Below are positions 1 to 6,798 of a stretch of DNA of 13,329 nt, one piece after another. Every line of letters starts with the position of its first letter. Within the stretch, counting starts at the first letter, position 1. The notes under the pieces were generated by a model that worked only from the letters and a program-made list of their open reading frames with translations, made no database searches and had not been told where the DNA came from. This DNA is from Anaerolineae bacterium (GTDB lineage: Bacteria; Chloroflexota; Anaerolineae; UBA1429): assembly GCA_007118555.1 (NCBI GenBank), contig SKRJ01000182.1, forward strand, positions 1-13,329, read 5' to 3'. A program made the position numbers and the translations under genes.

Positions 1-252
1 CAGCAGGAACACGACGCCGATCAGGGCCATCAGCCCCACGATCAGGCTGCGTAGCATGAGGTACCCGAGGGCCAGCGCAACGATCAAGGCGGTGCCGAAA
101 ATGCCCCCCAGCAACCCGAGGATGGCGCCTACGGGCAGACCGATGGCCAGGCAGAGGGCAGCCACGCTCAGGACGCGGGGCCAGGGGCGCGGATCCACCA
201 GGGCGTCACGCCACGAGATGTGTTGCCTCATCCAGATGCGCAGCGATTGCAC
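1..252 (-). CDS. Membrane protein, N-terminal part only (possibly O-antigen ligase-like)
   Basis: The first 84 codons of a minus-strand gene that runs off the left edge. I chose the GTG at 252 because a GAGG lies 5 nt upstream and an in-frame TAG lies just before it. The ATG at 231 (protein starting MRQHISWRD) is the alternative and has no clear ribosome site. A short polar stretch rich in Pro and Trp (about DPRPWPRV) is followed by at least two hydrophobic segments, roughly ALCLAIGLPVGAILGLLGG and TALIVALALGYLML, then a third beginning. The layout, with a Pro/Gly-rich first helix followed by closely packed helices, recalls the start of O-antigen ligase/polymerase-type polytopic proteins. No catalytic region is in view, so the function is open. 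It follows the LysM gene on the same strand after a 121-bp gap with palindromes and probably has its own weak promoter. Confidence 0.7.
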   Translation of the reverse strand, partial: MQSLRIWMRQHISWRDALVDPRPWPRVLSVAALCLAIGLPVGAILGLLGGIFGTALIVALALGYLMLRSLIVGLMALIGVVFLL

Positions 253-295
253 GGCAGCCTCTATCTCTTCCTATGGGCGGAAAACTGCTCAAGCG

Positions 296-323
296 ATGGT
301 ATCACAGCCAACGAGTTGGGCAA
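296..323 (-). promoter_or_regulatory. Weak candidate promoter for the left-edge membrane gene
   Basis: On the minus strand TTGCCC (318-323) and TACCAT (296-301) are separated by 16 bp, 44 nt upstream of the GTG at 252. Each hexamer matches the sigma-70 consensus at 4 of 6 positions. Weak evidence; read-through from the LysM gene is possible. Confidence 0.3.
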
Positions 324-332
324 AACCGGACT

Positions 333-382
333 GTGACGCAATAGTTGCGTCACGCAGCTCCGGCGTCACGCAGCTACTGCGT
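333..382. repeat. Paired palindromes with direct repeat, GACGCA/TGCGTC type
   Basis: A perfect palindrome has arms GTGACGCAA (333-341) and TTGCGTCAC (345-353) around TAG. A second has arms ACGCAG (368-373) and CTGCGT (377-382) around CTA, overlapping the stop codon of the LysM gene. The 13-mer GCGTCACGCAGCT occurs twice (347-359 and 363-375). No T-run follows on either strand, so a standard intrinsic terminator is unlikely. The GACGCA/TGCGTC core is shared with the tandem palindromes at 2271-2323, suggesting a dispersed REP-like element or a shared protein-binding site. Confidence 0.6.
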
Positions 383-1108
383 CCCCAGGGAGATCTCGTC
401 CAGCGTGACCCGGTCGCCGGTGACCCGATCGTGGTGCGAGAGGGCCAGGCGCAGCGCCATGCCGGATGGGAGGTCGTTTGGCAGCGACAAGGTCGTGGCA
501 AAGGCGCCCAGTTGGCCGATCTCGGCATGGACGGCAGCCGGCGCCGCTGCGAGCAGGGCCCCGTCGTCGGCGTACAACTCTGCCAGGAGCTCGTTGTCAT
601 GGCTCTGGCCCCAGCCGCTCACCCGCACGGCGCCCCGCACGCGCTGACCCGCCGAGGGCCGCACGATTACGGCCTGGGCGGCAGAGTTGGCGGCAGCAAT
701 ATCTGGAATGGAGAGGGTGCGCCCGGCGATCAGGCCCTGATGGCCGGGCAGGCCGTTCTGCCAGGCGAGTTGGGTGGTCGCGACGCCATAGCGGGCGGCG
801 ATGCCTTCCAGGGTCTCGCCCGGCGCAATGACGTGCTGGTCGGCCGCGGGCGCCCGGGGCACCGAGAGGGTCTCGCCGATAAAGAGCATATCTTGGGCGC
901 GCAGGGAGTGGGCGCGCAGGAGGCCTTCCAGGGACACGCCGAAACGGGCGGCGATGGCCGGCAGCGTGTCGTCACGCGCTACGGTATAGGCGCCCGGCTC
1001 TTGCGCTCGGACACCGTAGCGGACGCTATAGTGTATGCCCACCACCATAGCAGCAAGCAGCAGTATCGCGCCGACGCTCTTGCGGCCTGGCCTGGCGATC
1101 ATGGTCAT
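374..1108 (-). CDS. Membrane-anchored double-LysM protein with Gmad2-like domain
   Basis: A 244-residue envelope protein. A short basic N-terminus and one hydrophobic segment (about residues 11-27) form a signal anchor. Two LysM repeats follow, at about 40-84 (YTVARDDTLPAIAARFGVSL...LSVP) and 91-135 (HVIAPGETLEGIAARYGVAT...LSIP). LysM domains bind N-acetylglucosamine polymers such as peptidoglycan. The C-terminal part (about 147-244, beginning VIVRPSAGQRVRGAVRVSGWG) resembles the Gmad2 Ig-like domain seen in spore-germination and envelope proteins. The likely role is a cell-wall-binding scaffold outside the membrane. Its start lies 18 nt after the stop of the TPR gene, so the two are co-transcribed. 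The ATG at 1102 is an alternative start: GGAG sits 6 nt before it, whereas the ATG at 1108 uses AAAGGA at 8 nt. Domain calls are by eye. Confidence 0.85.
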   Translation of the reverse strand: MTMIARPGRKSVGAILLLAAMVVGIHYSVRYGVRAQEPGAYTVARDDTLPAIAARFGVSLEGLLRAHSLRAQDMLFIGETLSVPRAPAADQHVIAPGETLEGIAARYGVATTQLAWQNGLPGHQGLIAGRTLSIPDIAAANSAAQAVIVRPSAGQRVRGAVRVSGWGQSHDNELLAELYADDGALLAAAPAAVHAEIGQLGAFATTLSLPNDLPSGMALRLALSHHDRVTGDRVTLDEISLGTQ

Positions 1109-1126
1109 CTCCGGTGTCCTTTCCGC

Positions 1127-2203
1127 TCAGCGCCTGCGGCCCATCAGTCGCTGCAACAAAAGCAGCATCACGACCATGACGAGCAGCGAGATGACCTGGG
1201 CAGAGGGCTCGCCCAACAGGACATAGAGCAGAATGGCAACCAATACGGCGGCGATCAGGCCAAACCGCAGTGTGTCATTGAGCCAGATGCGCTGCCAGTA
1301 GGCCAGGAACAGGCTGGGGCTGCTGAGGCCTCGATCCAGGGCTTCTCGGTACTGTACGCGGGCCTCCTGGCGGCGGCCCGTGCGCGCCAGCGCCATGGCA
1401 TAGGCATAGCGGGTATCGGCGTCGTCGGCATCCTCGTGGTCGAGCACCCTCTCCAGCGTATCGATGGCTCGCTCTGGCTGGCCGTGGACGATCAGGATGC
1501 GCCCCAGGGCGCTGGCTGCCCGGTAAAAGTGGGGATTCGTCTCGCAGGCCTGCTCGAGATACTCGACAGCCGCATCCAGGTTCTTGGCGCGCATCTCCAG
1601 GATGCCCAGGTTCGAGTAGGCCAGGCAGGCGGCGTAGGGGTTGGCCTCTTTCAGGGCGAGCACGTTATGGGCGGCCTCCCGGGCCTGATCCTCGTTGCCT
1701 GCCGCCAGATGGCGATAGGTGTCAACATGCCAGGCCAGGGCGGCGAGCTCGTCGCGACGCTGCGGATCCGACAGGGCCTGAATCTGGTCGCGGGCCTCGG
1801 CCAGGGCCGCATCGGCCCGCTCAAAGTCGCGTCGGTCGCAATAGACCTGGGCGAGGGTGAGCAGCGGCTCGGGCTCATCGGGGGCGCGCTCGCGGGCCAT
1901 CTCTAGCCTTTCCTCGGCTTGATCCAGCTCATCCGCCAAAAAGTGCACCACTCCCTGGATCAGATAGGCATCATGGTGTTCGGCGTCCAGATCAAGGGCC
2001 CGCTCCGCGGCCTGGAGGGCTTGCTCACGCTCGCGCATGCGCATATAGGTGCGGGCCAGGCCCAGGTGGGCGTCGTAATGATCCGGCGCCAGAGCGACGG
2101 CGTCCTTGTACTCCTGTAGCGCCTCTTTGAGGTGTAACGCATCCAGGCTCTCGTTCGCCCGGGCCAGAATCTCGTCGACGGAGCGCCCGTCTCTTGCTTC
2201 CAT
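1127..2203 (-). CDS. TPR-repeat protein with two C-terminal membrane helices
   Basis: A 358-residue protein. Most of it (about 8-300) is tetratricopeptide repeats, recognisable by recurrent A/G-x3-Y/F and P-x3-A/Y-x3-L patterns, for example ALAPDHYDAHLGLARTYMRM, ALDLDAEHHDAYLIQGVVHF and ACETNPHFYRAASALGRILI. TPRs are protein-protein docking surfaces. Residues about 313-331 and 335-351 form a hydrophobic hairpin at the C-terminus, ending in the basic MGRRR, so the protein is tail-anchored with the TPR domain probably cytoplasmic. The start is firm: ATG at 2203 with CCTCCT (AGGAGG on the coding strand) at 2209-2214, 5 nt away. It is first in an operon with the LysM protein, so the two may form a trans-envelope pair, with TPRs inside and LysM outside; that is inference. 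Its specific partner is unknown. Confidence 0.85.
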   Translation of the reverse strand: MEARDGRSVDEILARANESLDALHLKEALQEYKDAVALAPDHYDAHLGLARTYMRMREREQALQAAERALDLDAEHHDAYLIQGVVHFLADELDQAEERLEMARERAPDEPEPLLTLAQVYCDRRDFERADAALAEARDQIQALSDPQRRDELAALAWHVDTYRHLAAGNEDQAREAAHNVLALKEANPYAACLAYSNLGILEMRAKNLDAAVEYLEQACETNPHFYRAASALGRILIVHGQPERAIDTLERVLDHEDADDADTRYAYAMALARTGRRQEARVQYREALDRGLSSPSLFLAYWQRIWLNDTLRFGLIAAVLVAILLYVLLGEPSAQVISLLVMVVMLLLLQRLMGRRR

Positions 2204-2225
2204 GCAGACCTCCTATCCTCGCCAG

Positions 2226-2254
2226 AGTATAGCGGCATCGGCATTCGGCGACAA
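2226..2254 (-). promoter_or_regulatory. Promoter of the TPR-LysM operon
   Basis: On the minus strand a -35 TTGTCG (2249-2254) and a -10 TATACT (2226-2231) are 17 bp apart, placing the transcript start about 15 nt before the AGGAGG of the TPR gene. The hexamers match consensus at 4/6 and 5/6. Confidence 0.65.
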
Positions 2255-2270
2255 GCTGCGAGGTCGACAA

Positions 2271-2323
2271 GCGTCGCACTGCGACGCCCGACGCGCTGCG
2301 ACGGCCGACGCACTGCGTCGGCC
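2271..2323. repeat. Three tandem 15-bp palindromes with 17-bp period
   Basis: Copies lie at 2272-2286 (CGTCGCACTGCGACG), 2289-2303 (CGACGCGCTGCGACG) and 2306-2320 (CGACGCACTGCGTCG), with centres at 2279, 2296 and 2313. The outer copies are perfect around one central base, and the third extends to 10-bp arms (2303-2312 and 2314-2323). They fill the space between two divergent promoters, next to both -35 boxes, so they cannot be gene-end terminators. Either a repressor/activator operator array or a REP-like repeat would fit. The core is shared with 333-382. Confidence 0.65.
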
Positions 2324-2333
2324 TGCACCCCAC

Positions 2334-2361
2334 TTGCCGCCTTGGGCGCATCATGTATAGT
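2334..2361 (+). promoter_or_regulatory. Promoter of the sugar isomerase gene
   Basis: A -35 TTGCCG (2334-2339) and a -10 TATAGT (2356-2361) are 16 bp apart, about 38 nt upstream of the AAAGGA ribosome site at 2394-2399. The match is 4/6 and 5/6. Confidence 0.6.
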
Positions 2362-2406
2362 GGTGCCCATGCGCATATCAACCACACTCGACCAAAGGAT
2401 TGTATC

Positions 2407-3336
2407 ATGACGCGTTTCACTCTGGGCGCCAACCTGTGCTTTGCCATCAATCGTTTCCCAGAGCCCGAGGTGTGGGCCCAGCTCGTGGGCGAGCAGATGG
2501 GCCTGCGCTCGGTGCAGGTGGTGTCGGACCTGTTGCACCCCTTTTGGCCGGAGGAGATCCTGGCGCGGCAGACCGACGCGATTCGCAACGCCACCGCCCG
2601 CTACAACATCGATGTGCATAGTATGATGACGGGGACCTTTTCACGCACCAACCACCTCATGTTCCCGCTGGACGATCTGCGGGGGCTCTGGTTTGGCTTT
2701 TTCCAGCGCTTTATCGATCTGGGTGTGGCGCTGGGCGCCCGGTCGGTGGGCAGCCATCTGGGCGCCATGTCGATGCATGATGTGAGCCATGTGGAGCGCT
2801 ACAACGCGCGGGTGGACGAGGCCGTGCACCTCTGGCAAGAGCTGAGCTTTTACGCCCAGGACCAGGGTCTGGACTATCTCTTTTTCGAGACGATGTCGGT
2901 GCCCCGCGAGATGGGCAACACCATAGCGCAGGCCCGCAGGCTCCTCGAGCGGGTCAACGAGCGGGTGGGCGTGCCTGTCAAGCTGTGCCTCGACACGGGC
3001 CACGCGCCGCACCCCATCGAGCGCGATCCCTACCCCTGGCTGGAGGCGCTGGGCGCCGATGCGCCCCTGGTGCACTTGCAGCAGACCGAGTTGGGACACT
3101 CGCGCCACTGGCCCTTTACGCCCGAGTACAACGCCCAGGGCATCGTGGATCCCCGGCGTGTGCTGGACACGATCAGCGCCACAGGCATCGACGAGGTGTG
3201 GCTCGGGTTCGAGATTCTGCATCGGGAGCGCTACGAAGAAGAGTCACGGGTGATCCCGGACAACGTGCAATCGGCGGCCTACTGGCGGCAGTATCTGCCG
3301 GTCGATGGCGAGTGGACGGGGACGGGCCCCGCCTAG
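2407..3336 (+). CDS. Sugar (phosphate) isomerase/epimerase, xylose-isomerase-like TIM barrel
   Basis: A 309-residue cytoplasmic enzyme of the AP-endonuclease-2/xylose-isomerase-like TIM-barrel superfamily. These enzymes use a divalent metal held by Glu/Asp/His to isomerise or epimerise sugars or sugar phosphates. Likely metal ligands by position are E161 (LFFETMSVPREMGNT), D196 and H199 (LCLDTGHAPH), H223 (LVHLQQTE) and E269 (VWLGFEI). The HSMMTG and SHLGAMSMHD stretches fit substrate-binding loops. The ATG at 2407 is preferred over an upstream ATG at 2353 because AAAGGA (2394-2399) sits 7 nt before it and the -10 box overlaps the upstream ATG. It is monocistronic, divergent from the TPR operon and convergent with the AOR gene. 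The LGANLCFAINRFPEPEVWAQLV start suggests a ketose- or tetrulose-phosphate epimerase branch, but I cannot name the substrate. Confidence 0.85.
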   Translation: MTRFTLGANLCFAINRFPEPEVWAQLVGEQMGLRSVQVVSDLLHPFWPEEILARQTDAIRNATARYNIDVHSMMTGTFSRTNHLMFPLDDLRGLWFGFFQRFIDLGVALGARSVGSHLGAMSMHDVSHVERYNARVDEAVHLWQELSFYAQDQGLDYLFFETMSVPREMGNTIAQARRLLERVNERVGVPVKLCLDTGHAPHPIERDPYPWLEALGADAPLVHLQQTELGHSRHWPFTPEYNAQGIVDPRRVLDTISATGIDEVWLGFEILHRERYEEESRVIPDNVQSAAYWRQYLPVDGEWTGTGPA

Positions 3337-3377
3337 CCGGTGGCCCGGGCTGTGGCGGGCGCCGTTGGCGCAATAGA

Positions 3378-3409
3378 AACGGGCTCTGCGAAACGTCGCA
3401 GAGCCCGTT
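3378..3409. terminator. Bidirectional hairpin terminator between convergent genes
   Basis: Perfect 14-bp arms (3378-3391 AACGGGCTCTGCGA; 3396-3409 its exact complement) surround an AACG loop. It lies between the stop codons of the isomerase (3336) and the AOR (3431). On the minus strand a short T-rich stretch (TTTCTATT) follows; on the plus strand there is no T-run. It probably ends both transcripts, more efficiently on the minus strand. Confidence 0.75.
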
Positions 3410-3430
3410 GGTCTGTCCGATGGGTCCCGA

Positions 3431-5326
3431 TCAGGGCAGGTGCTCGGCGGCCCAGCCGATGCCGAGCTCTTCCAGAGTAGCCTCGTGGGGCGCCCCGGTC
3501 TCGTGATCCCAGCCCATCATCCCGTAAAAGATCTGCACGGCCTCTCGGAGCTCCTCGCGGTCGATGCCGGCATCGGCCAGGGCGCCGTTGGTCGTGGGGC
3601 CATAAGAGCGCTCGGGGAGCCGGTCGTCGTCGATGGTCAGCCCCTCGCGCATGTTGAACACCCGCGCCAGGCTGAGGGCGCGCTCGCCCGCCTTGAACAG
3701 CTCGACAGCGGTCACGTCCCAGCCGGTCGAGGCGTTCACCAGCTCGACGCGCTCCTGGATGGTCCAGGGTACAAAGTTGCACACCAGCAAACAATTCTGC
3801 AGGGCGCGGTCGGTGGTGTGGTAGCGGTGCAGGCGCACCTTTTCAGCACCCAGGCTCTCCAGCGGCACCGGCTCCAGCAGGCCCATGGCGCGCAGGGTGC
3901 CGTTGGCCAGGAACCCGTCCTCGTCAGGGTTCTCGAGGCCTGCGTCGTGCAGCGAGTGCATATGGTCGGCCCCGGTGGGGGAGACGGCATAGCCAATGCC
4001 CAGGCCCCGCTTGAAGCGCGGCTCGTGCATGGGCAGCGCCTGATTCTTGACGGCCATGGCATAGTTGGGCGCGTCACCGCCCAGCTTTTCCGCCATGTCC
4101 GCGGTGCCCTCGGCCAGCAGGTCGCCGATGCCCTCGCGCAGCGCGATCTTGGGGATCAGATCCAGCATCAGATCCTTGTCGCCAAAGTTGAGCTCGACGC
4201 CGTCGGTATCTTGGGTGGTGAGCAGGCCCTCCTCAAAGGCCTCCATGGCCAGGCCGATGTTGACGCCCGCGCCGATCGAGTCGATGCCGTAGGCGTTGCA
4301 GAGCTGGCTGCCCAGGGATATGGCCTCGATATCGTCTATGCCGCAGCAGGGCCCGATGGCGGCGAGGGTCTCGTACTCGGGGCCGCCATAGTCGGGATCG
4401 TTGGCGTACTTGCCGTCGGTCTTGACCTGCTTTTTGCAGCGCACGGCGCACGCCCAGCAGGCGTCCATGCCGGTGCCGATGGTCTCCAAAAAGCGCTCCG
4501 AGCTGAGCTCCCAGGCAGCATCCAGGTCAAAGTCGCCGTCGCGGAAATTCCGGGTGGGCAGGTTGCCGGTGTGCACCATGCTGACCAGATCGGCGCCGGT
4601 GCCAAACTTGGCCATGTGCGCCGCCTTGGTGCCCTCGCGAACGCCCTCGGCCATGTAGCGGCCCAGGGCCCGCACCTTGTCGCTGTCGACACCGTCGACC
4701 CTCTGGGTGCCACGCACGGCAATGGCCTTGAGATTCTTGGAGCCCATGACGGCGCCGAGACCGGCGCGGCCCACGGCGTCGTACAGGCCATGCATGATGT
4801 TGGCATACTTGACCAGGTTCTCGCCGCCGGGGCCGATCATGGCCAACTGCGCCCGATTCTCGCCCACCTCAGTCCGGATCGTCTCCAGGGTCTCTTTGGT
4901 CGTCTTGCCCCAGACGGCGGACGCGTCGCGGAGTTCGGCCTCGCCATCCTTGATCCACAGATAAACGGGCGACTGGGCGCGGCCCTCGATGATGATGGCG
5001 TCCCAGCCGGCGCGCTTGAGCTCGGCCCCGGTGTGACCGCCCACCTCGCCCACGCCAAACCCGCCGGTCAGCGGCGACTTGGCGCCGATGGCGCTGCGGG
5101 AAGCTCCCGAGATCGCCAGACCCGCCAGCAGGCCCGCCGAGTATACGATACGGTTCTCGGGGCCGAGGGGGTCGGCGCCCTTGGGCACTTCGCGCAAGAG
5201 CACGTCGGCGACCATATTCCATCCGCCCAAATAATGTCGAAAGTACGCGTCACCGGGCTCCTCGGTCGTGAGGGTCCCTTGGGTCAGATTGACGCGCAGG
5301 ATCTTGTTGTGTACAGCTCGGGTCAT
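3431..5326 (-). CDS. aor: Aldehyde:ferredoxin oxidoreductase family tungsten enzyme
   Basis: A 631-residue protein close to the usual AOR length of about 600-650. This family uses a bis-pyranopterin tungsten cofactor and one [4Fe-4S] cluster to oxidise aldehydes to acids with ferredoxin, or the reverse. The N-terminal domain is typical (KILRVNLTQGTLTTEE, YLGGWNMVADVLL, SRSAIGAKSPLTGGFG). Cluster cysteines are C290, C293 and C297 (DACWACAVRC), with the fourth probably C516 (CLLVCNF). Cofactor-region motifs include GPEYET (315-320) and YGIDSIGAG (346-354). I chose the second of two adjacent ATGs, at 5326, because AGGAGG (complement of 5332-5337) lies 5 nt away; the ATG at 5329 is only 2 nt from it. 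It stands alone, without a ferredoxin-like subunit, flavin subunit or pterin genes beside it, so it probably uses a soluble ferredoxin. The subfamily and aldehyde cannot be assigned. Confidence 0.93.
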   Translation of the reverse strand: MTRAVHNKILRVNLTQGTLTTEEPGDAYFRHYLGGWNMVADVLLREVPKGADPLGPENRIVYSAGLLAGLAISGASRSAIGAKSPLTGGFGVGEVGGHTGAELKRAGWDAIIIEGRAQSPVYLWIKDGEAELRDASAVWGKTTKETLETIRTEVGENRAQLAMIGPGGENLVKYANIMHGLYDAVGRAGLGAVMGSKNLKAIAVRGTQRVDGVDSDKVRALGRYMAEGVREGTKAAHMAKFGTGADLVSMVHTGNLPTRNFRDGDFDLDAAWELSSERFLETIGTGMDACWACAVRCKKQVKTDGKYANDPDYGGPEYETLAAIGPCCGIDDIEAISLGSQLCNAYGIDSIGAGVNIGLAMEAFEEGLLTTQDTDGVELNFGDKDLMLDLIPKIALREGIGDLLAEGTADMAEKLGGDAPNYAMAVKNQALPMHEPRFKRGLGIGYAVSPTGADHMHSLHDAGLENPDEDGFLANGTLRAMGLLEPVPLESLGAEKVRLHRYHTTDRALQNCLLVCNFVPWTIQERVELVNASTGWDVTAVELFKAGERALSLARVFNMREGLTIDDDRLPERSYGPTTNGALADAGIDREELREAVQIFYGMMGWDHETGAPHEATLEELGIGWAAEHLP

Positions 5327-5364
5327 CATAGCCTCCTGAAAATGCTCGTGTTTCAGCTTGGTCC

Positions 5365-5394
5365 ATTGTACAGCCAATCAGGCAATCTACCCAA
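5365..5394 (-). promoter_or_regulatory. Candidate promoter of the AOR gene
   Basis: On the minus strand TTGGGT (5389-5394) and TACAAT (5365-5370) are 18 bp apart, about 35 nt upstream of the AOR start. The -10 is good (5/6) and the -35 poor (3/6). The remaining spacer up to 5513 shows nothing else I can name. Confidence 0.45.
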
Positions 5395-5513
5395 TCTCGA
5401 GATGGGGGCTTGCCTGCGGCATTGCGCCTCTGCTACGGTTGTGCCGGATGCTCTGGCTCTCGATGCGCGCCTCCGCTGGCGACGAAATCAATGCCATCTT
5501 TCGGCACGAGTCG

Positions 5514-5541
5514 TTGACACCCCTACCAAAGGTGCTATACT
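5514..5541 (+). promoter_or_regulatory. Near-consensus promoter of the lipoprotein gene
   Basis: A perfect -35 TTGACA (5514-5519) and a -10 TATACT (5536-5541) are 16 bp apart, the best promoter in the window. The expected transcript start is about 5548, 35 nt before the lipoprotein ATG. AAGGAGAG (5568-5575) is its ribosome site. Confidence 0.8.
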
Positions 5542-5582
5542 TGGCACAATGAGCCAGCCCACACCCCAAGGAGAGAGCGCCC

Positions 5583-6689
5583 ATGCGTAATCGATTCTGG
5601 ATCGCCCTGATAGCCATGTTGGTGCTATCGATGGCTGTGACCGGCTGTGGCCTCCTGCAAGGAGTCCAAGAGGTTACCGATGTCGTCAGAGAGGTCGCGG
5701 AACAGATCGATGCTCCCGAGGAGACCGCGCCCGTTGCCGACCCCGTGGATGTTGACGACGACGAGGATCTCGTGACAGGCGTCGACGATCCTGATGATGA
5801 TCTCCTGGACGATATCGAGATCGTCGACGTGGATACGTTGGACAGCTACCGTCAGATCCTGATCTGGACCTTTACCGAGGGAGACGAGACCGAGGAGTGG
5901 TCGGTGACGACCGAGTACGTGCGCAATCCGCCTGCGCAGCGGACGCATTGGTCGGGTGTCGACTGGCGCGGTGATGTCTCCGGATGGGAGATGATCCAGA
6001 TCGGCCCTGTGACCTATATGCGGGTGTCCGACGAGGGCGAAGCGGAAGAGTGGATGAGCATGACCTCGGAGGACGCCGAAGATCCGCAGCAGCAGCTCGA
6101 TCTGTACGGTCTGAGCAGCGGTGATTACTACCTCCGTTCAGGCAACTGTCAGGAAGGGCCCGACAGGCAGTTTGAGGGGCATCCTGTGGTGCACTTTGTG
6201 TGCAGCAAGGAGGCCCTGGGCGATGCCTTTACGCTCTGGCTGTTCGGCGGCCGCCTGACCGATGGCGGCGTCGAGATGTGGATCTCGACCGAGTATGAGG
6301 TTCAGGTCGGTAACGTTACCTGGTGGGAGGGCGAGGACGAGGACGGCGTCTACCATTACTGGCGGACCGAGCAAAAGGTGTGGGACGTCAATGCCCCATT
6401 CACCATCGAGCCGCCGGCCGGCGTCGAGGCTCCTGGTCTACCCGACGATGTGCCGCTCATCGATGGAGCTCGCGTGCTGACGGCCATGACAGGGATGGCC
6501 AGCTTTGAGGTCGAGGCCGAGCTGGATGAGGTGCTGGACTATTACCGTGAGCAGATGGAGGAGTATGGTTGGACGCTGGAGAGCGAGTTTGGCGAGATGT
6601 TCTCCTACTCCAAGAACGGGCGCGAGGCTACCCTCATATTCAGCCAGGTGAACAACAAGGTCAACGGCGTTGTCATGATCACCGACTAG
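5583..6689 (+). CDS. Acidic surface lipoprotein, function unknown
   Basis: A 368-residue exported lipoprotein. The signal peptide (1-21) ends in a lipobox, VTGC, with lipidated Cys22. A highly acidic, low-complexity linker follows (about 45-85, rich in D/E, for example DVDDDEDLVTGVDDPDDD). Residues about 85-280 form a beta-rich region (DSYRQILIWTF, VTYMRVSDEGEAEEWMSM, ending APFTIEPP) whose layout recalls LppX/LolA-like lipoprotein domains that bind lipids. C188/C189-region and C207 could pair as a disulphide. The last part (about 289-368: LDEVLDYYREQMEEYGWTLESEFGEMFSYSKNGREATLIFSQ split over several strands) resembles a small alpha/beta domain common at the ends of bacterial lipoproteins. 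It is monocistronic, with a near-consensus promoter before it and a strong terminator after it, suggesting steady high expression. Ligand and role are unknown. Confidence 0.85.
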   Translation: MRNRFWIALIAMLVLSMAVTGCGLLQGVQEVTDVVREVAEQIDAPEETAPVADPVDVDDDEDLVTGVDDPDDDLLDDIEIVDVDTLDSYRQILIWTFTEGDETEEWSVTTEYVRNPPAQRTHWSGVDWRGDVSGWEMIQIGPVTYMRVSDEGEAEEWMSMTSEDAEDPQQQLDLYGLSSGDYYLRSGNCQEGPDRQFEGHPVVHFVCSKEALGDAFTLWLFGGRLTDGGVEMWISTEYEVQVGNVTWWEGEDEDGVYHYWRTEQKVWDVNAPFTIEPPAGVEAPGLPDDVPLIDGARVLTAMTGMASFEVEAELDEVLDYYREQMEEYGWTLESEFGEMFSYSKNGREATLIFSQVNNKVNGVVMITD

Positions 6690-6714
6690 GCGATGCCGCG
6701 CGATCGATGTCTGG

Positions 6715-6750
6715 AGAGGGTGTGAGGCGCTCGCCTCCACCCTCTTTTTT
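6715..6750 (+). terminator. Intrinsic terminator of the lipoprotein gene
   Basis: A GC-rich stem pairs 6716-6728 (GAGGGTGTGAGGC, one bulged T) with 6733-6744 (GCCTCCACCCTC) around a GCTC loop and runs directly into six Ts (6745-6750). This is a textbook rho-independent terminator, 26 nt after the stop codon. Confidence 0.9.
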
Positions 6751-6757
6751 CGTGTAT

Positions 6758-6787
6758 CGAGCGCCAGGCCATGCCTGGCGGCGCTCG
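6758..6787 (+). promoter_or_regulatory. Hairpin just before the mevalonate kinase ribosome site
   Basis: GCCAGGC (6763-6769) pairs with GCCTGGC (6773-6779) around CAT, and CGAGC (6758-6762) can pair with GCTCG (6783-6787) across a small bulge. It ends one base before the AGGAGG at 6788-6793. It could stabilise the 5' end of the message or tune translation. I see no clear promoter between the terminator and this hairpin. Confidence 0.4.
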
Positions 6788-6798
6788 AGGAGGTCGTC

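Noticed and set aside
333..353. Intrinsic terminator of the TPR-LysM operon
   Set aside because: The hairpin arms are perfect, but no T-run follows on either strand and the core matches palindromes found upstream of the operon, so a repeat or binding site is the better reading.
56..1906. 616-codon plus-strand open frame
   Set aside because: It lies opposite the TPR and LysM genes, which have clear domains, a promoter and ribosome sites. The long frame is a by-product of GC-rich codon use and its protein is low-complexity without recognisable domains.
3440..5590. 716-codon plus-strand open frame opposite the AOR
   Set aside because: The minus strand holds an unambiguous AOR with all cluster cysteines. 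The plus frame is its GC-driven mirror and lacks family features.
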